Positions 45,670-47,686 of a stretch of 47,686 nt of DNA are shown piece after piece. A program made the position numbers and the translations under genes. The notes under the pieces were generated by a model. The model did not search any database. It was not told the DNA's origin and was given only the letters and a program-made list of their open reading frames with translations. Origin of the DNA: Hyphochytrium catenoides (Eukaryota > Sar > Hyphochytriomycetes > Hyphochytriales > Hyphochytriaceae); contig FLMG01001570.1 of NCBI GenBank assembly GCA_900088475.1, forward strand, positions 1 through 47,686, in the 5' to 3' direction. Each line of letters opens with the position of its first letter. The first letter of the stretch is position 1.

Positions 45670-46666
45670 TTGGCCACTCACCTTCCTTACCTTGTACAGA
45701 GAGTCCATCAGCTGTCTTTATATGATGGAACGTAGTAATCCTCTCCATGGCATTGGCTTGCACATTGTGGCCGTCTTCACTATGGCCTTCACTATAATAA
45801 ATCAGTTAACTGATCTCGTGATCCACCAGTGGCGCGTCAACTATCTAAACACTTCTCGCTCCTCAGCATTAAGTGCTATGACTATGCTTTTCTCATGCTA
45901 ATAGCAACGTCCTGAAGTACGCAATCATCTCTATTCTGCAAGGCGCAGCAGGTGTCGCTTATTGGCTCCCCAAGCTCTACTTACAGAGCTCAGAGCTGCT
46001 CAAACAATGAGGCGTTTGGCCTCTTGGCATCCGTGGCATTCCATCATATTCGGAATGTAGCTTGTACCTATTCTCATTGAGCGACTACCCAGATGTGATA
46101 CATGGCCTGTGACCCCGAAAGCCTGTGATATTAACCTGGCACGTGGGTGTTACAGAAGTTTGCTTACTCTCTCCACCTGTTACGATTTAGAATGATAATG
46201 ATTGCGTGAGGTAGGGCTGATGAACTGATGAAAAAGGAGCTGAGAGCTCAAGTGAGAGCTCAACGACAATGCTTCTTCTGCATCAGACGATGCGATGATT
46301 GCCTGACATCGAAGGTCAATGCCGGACAGCTCGCTCTCTTGCGCTCAACCGTTGCCTACAGTGTGTTAACGCCAGCATCTTGGGCCTCGGACAGTAGGAA
46401 GAGCCATTGGATAGGCAGAGACCCTAAGCACTTATTATATAGTGTGTAAGGACGGCAGTAGTAGGAAGCAAGGGAAGCTCGAAGAGCTATTTGGTAAAGC
46501 CTCTAGCAGGTGTGGACAGCTGTCCAGCCTGAAGCGATATAGGAACTTGACCTGTTGGAAGAGTATGCCGGAGTGAACTTAGTGGGCGTTGCGCCCGCGG
46601 ACTGGCAAGGCTTTAGTTGGAGTCCCACCCCAAGTTGGGCGAGCCAGATATCTGTGACTCATAGGG
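45670..46666. other. Intergenic region, with hydrophobic open segments
   Basis: It lies between Rab2 and the acyltransferase gene, both on the + strand. Two short hydrophobic open segments occur: MERSNPLHGIGLHIVAVFTM at about 45725, and LKYAIISILQGAAGVAYWLP ending in TGA at 46007-46009. I could not join them in phase with canonical splice sites. Confidence 0.35.
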
Positions 46667-47686
46667 ATGTGCAAAACGTGGGGCACGCATAGTGCGTAAG
46701 TCCTACTCTTCTCGACAAGGCATCATCTCTAGTTGACTTCACCGCTGACGGTTTATGGCTCTTCAGCGCAAAAGTCTGGTGCAACTCGGACTGCTGCGGC
46801 GTGATATGTGCGATCATAACATGGATGCTGATACTCTATGCAGAATATGTTGTCGTGGTGAGTCTTATTTTTAGACGGCTACGTGGACGTTACCACGGGA
46901 CAAGGCTGATGGCTCAGAATATCCTTCCTACTGTCTGCACCATAGGGTGTTCTGATTATCCCTTGGCAAGGGCTGAGTGTTAAGGGCATCAGCAACATTC
47001 TTGCCTTCTCGGCTTTGGCGTTCCTGGCTCTTACCTGCCATGGAAAAGGTGAAGATTTCGTCTTTGTCTGACTTCTACCCTGCATCGCAAAGTAGTACGC
47101 CGTAACCCTGGCCACCCAGGCTCTGGCCTCAAGATGCTCCCACCATAAGCATGCGTGTCAACCTCCGAATCATTATCTGGTCGCTTTATCCTCCACTGTG
47201 ACTCGTCGAGACTCTCTCTTGGCCAGCGACCGCTCTGTTATTTGCAATCTTCCTCTCTCAATATATTCCAACTTGGATGTCTTCTTCTAATGTCTCCGCT
47301 GCCCACCGGCAGTATACTACTCCCATCCTCAACCATGTCTCTATCTAGATCTTTGAGTTAGGAAAATGTCTCTGACCTCCCCTTCCCTTTATGCTCAACA
47401 GCCATGCTCACGGACCCAGGAGCCGTGCCTGCAGACGCTCTGCCTCCTGACTATCTTGAGGAGGAAGATGAACGGTGCGTCCGAGACTACACCTATCTTA
47501 TGCCGTTTGGATAGATGAGAGGCTCCTGTGCTACTCTTAAGACCTCTCCCGTATCTAGAGTTAGCCCTAACCTGTTCCCTCCCTTGTCCACTTCGTCTTT
47601 TGTGCCTTCGAATGTGAAGGGGCCGCAAGACCTATCGATCCTGTCGAAAGTGCAAAACATTCAAGCCCCAGCGGGCACATCACTGC
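46667..47686 (+). CDS. DHHC palmitoyltransferase, ZDHHC3/7-like (5' part; cut by window end)
   Basis: Exons 46775-46857, 46985-47048, 47402-47474 and 47620-47686 are supported by phase and family similarity. They give WCNSDCCGVICAIITWMLIL and YAEYVVV (first membrane helix), NILAFSALAFLALTCHGK (second helix), AMLTDPGAVPADAL and GRKTYRSCRKCKTFKPQRAH. The order matches ZDHHC3/7 (GODZ-like) Golgi S-acyltransferases. The sequence stops inside the zinc-binding cysteine-rich domain, so the catalytic DHHC tetrad lies beyond the window. The first exon (ATG 46667, MCKTWGTH) is a guess, and the loop between the first two helices looks shorter than usual, so an exon may be missing. The substrate is not predictable. 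Confidence 0.88.

Overview
This is nuclear DNA from an intron-rich eukaryote, most likely a unicellular alga or other protist. Most genes are split by short GT-AG introns (roughly 55-330 bases), and many introns carry a CTAAC or CTGAC branch-point-like motif shortly before the acceptor. The products are eukaryotic: anoctamin, NAE1, ECM29, Rab2, CANT1-type apyrase, COX19, SERF and a DHHC acyltransferase. The mix argues against an animal, a land plant or a budding yeast, but I cannot assign the lineage from sequence alone. There are no rRNA or tRNA genes, CRISPR arrays or bacterial-type operons.

Layout. At 0.7-1.9 kb COX19 (+) faces a small SERF gene (-). From 2.9 to 7.5 kb lies a seven-exon gene (+) that fuses a PH domain to an anoctamin. 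From 7.7 to 11.2 kb there are three compact, unrecognised multi-exon genes: a 224-residue protein (-), a 301-residue multi-pass membrane protein (+) and a 135-residue protein (+). From 11.4 to 15.7 kb two Tim17/22-like genes (-) form a tandem paralogous pair with identical exon structure and long acidic N-termini. From 16.4 to 19.6 kb is a complete 16-exon NAE1 (NEDD8 E1 regulatory subunit, +). It converges on an 11-kb many-exon ECM29 gene (19.8-30.9 kb, -). At 32.2-33.3 kb is an intronless tail-anchored protein (-). The stretch 33.3-37.4 kb has no firm gene but holds a cluster of exon-like open segments on the + strand and a GA/CT repeat region. An intronless CANT1-type apyrase (+) follows at 37.4-38.6 kb, then a doubtful basic protein (-) and an eight-cysteine secreted protein (-). 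The window ends with Rab2 (+, seven exons) and the first exons of a ZDHHC3/7-like palmitoyltransferase (+) cut by the window edge.

The genes are not an operon. Loose themes are protein turnover (NAE1 with cullin-RING ligases, ECM29 with the 26S proteasome), mitochondrial biogenesis (COX19 and perhaps the Tim17-like pair) and the secretory/endomembrane system (Rab2, CANT1, DHHC enzyme, anoctamin). The most interesting items are the PH-anoctamin fusion with a degenerate calcium site, the acidic Tim17-like tandem pair, and the unassigned exon-like cluster at 34.6-36.2 kb. All exon joins were worked out by hand from splice signals, reading frame and family similarity. Where all exons were resolved, the joined length is a multiple of three.
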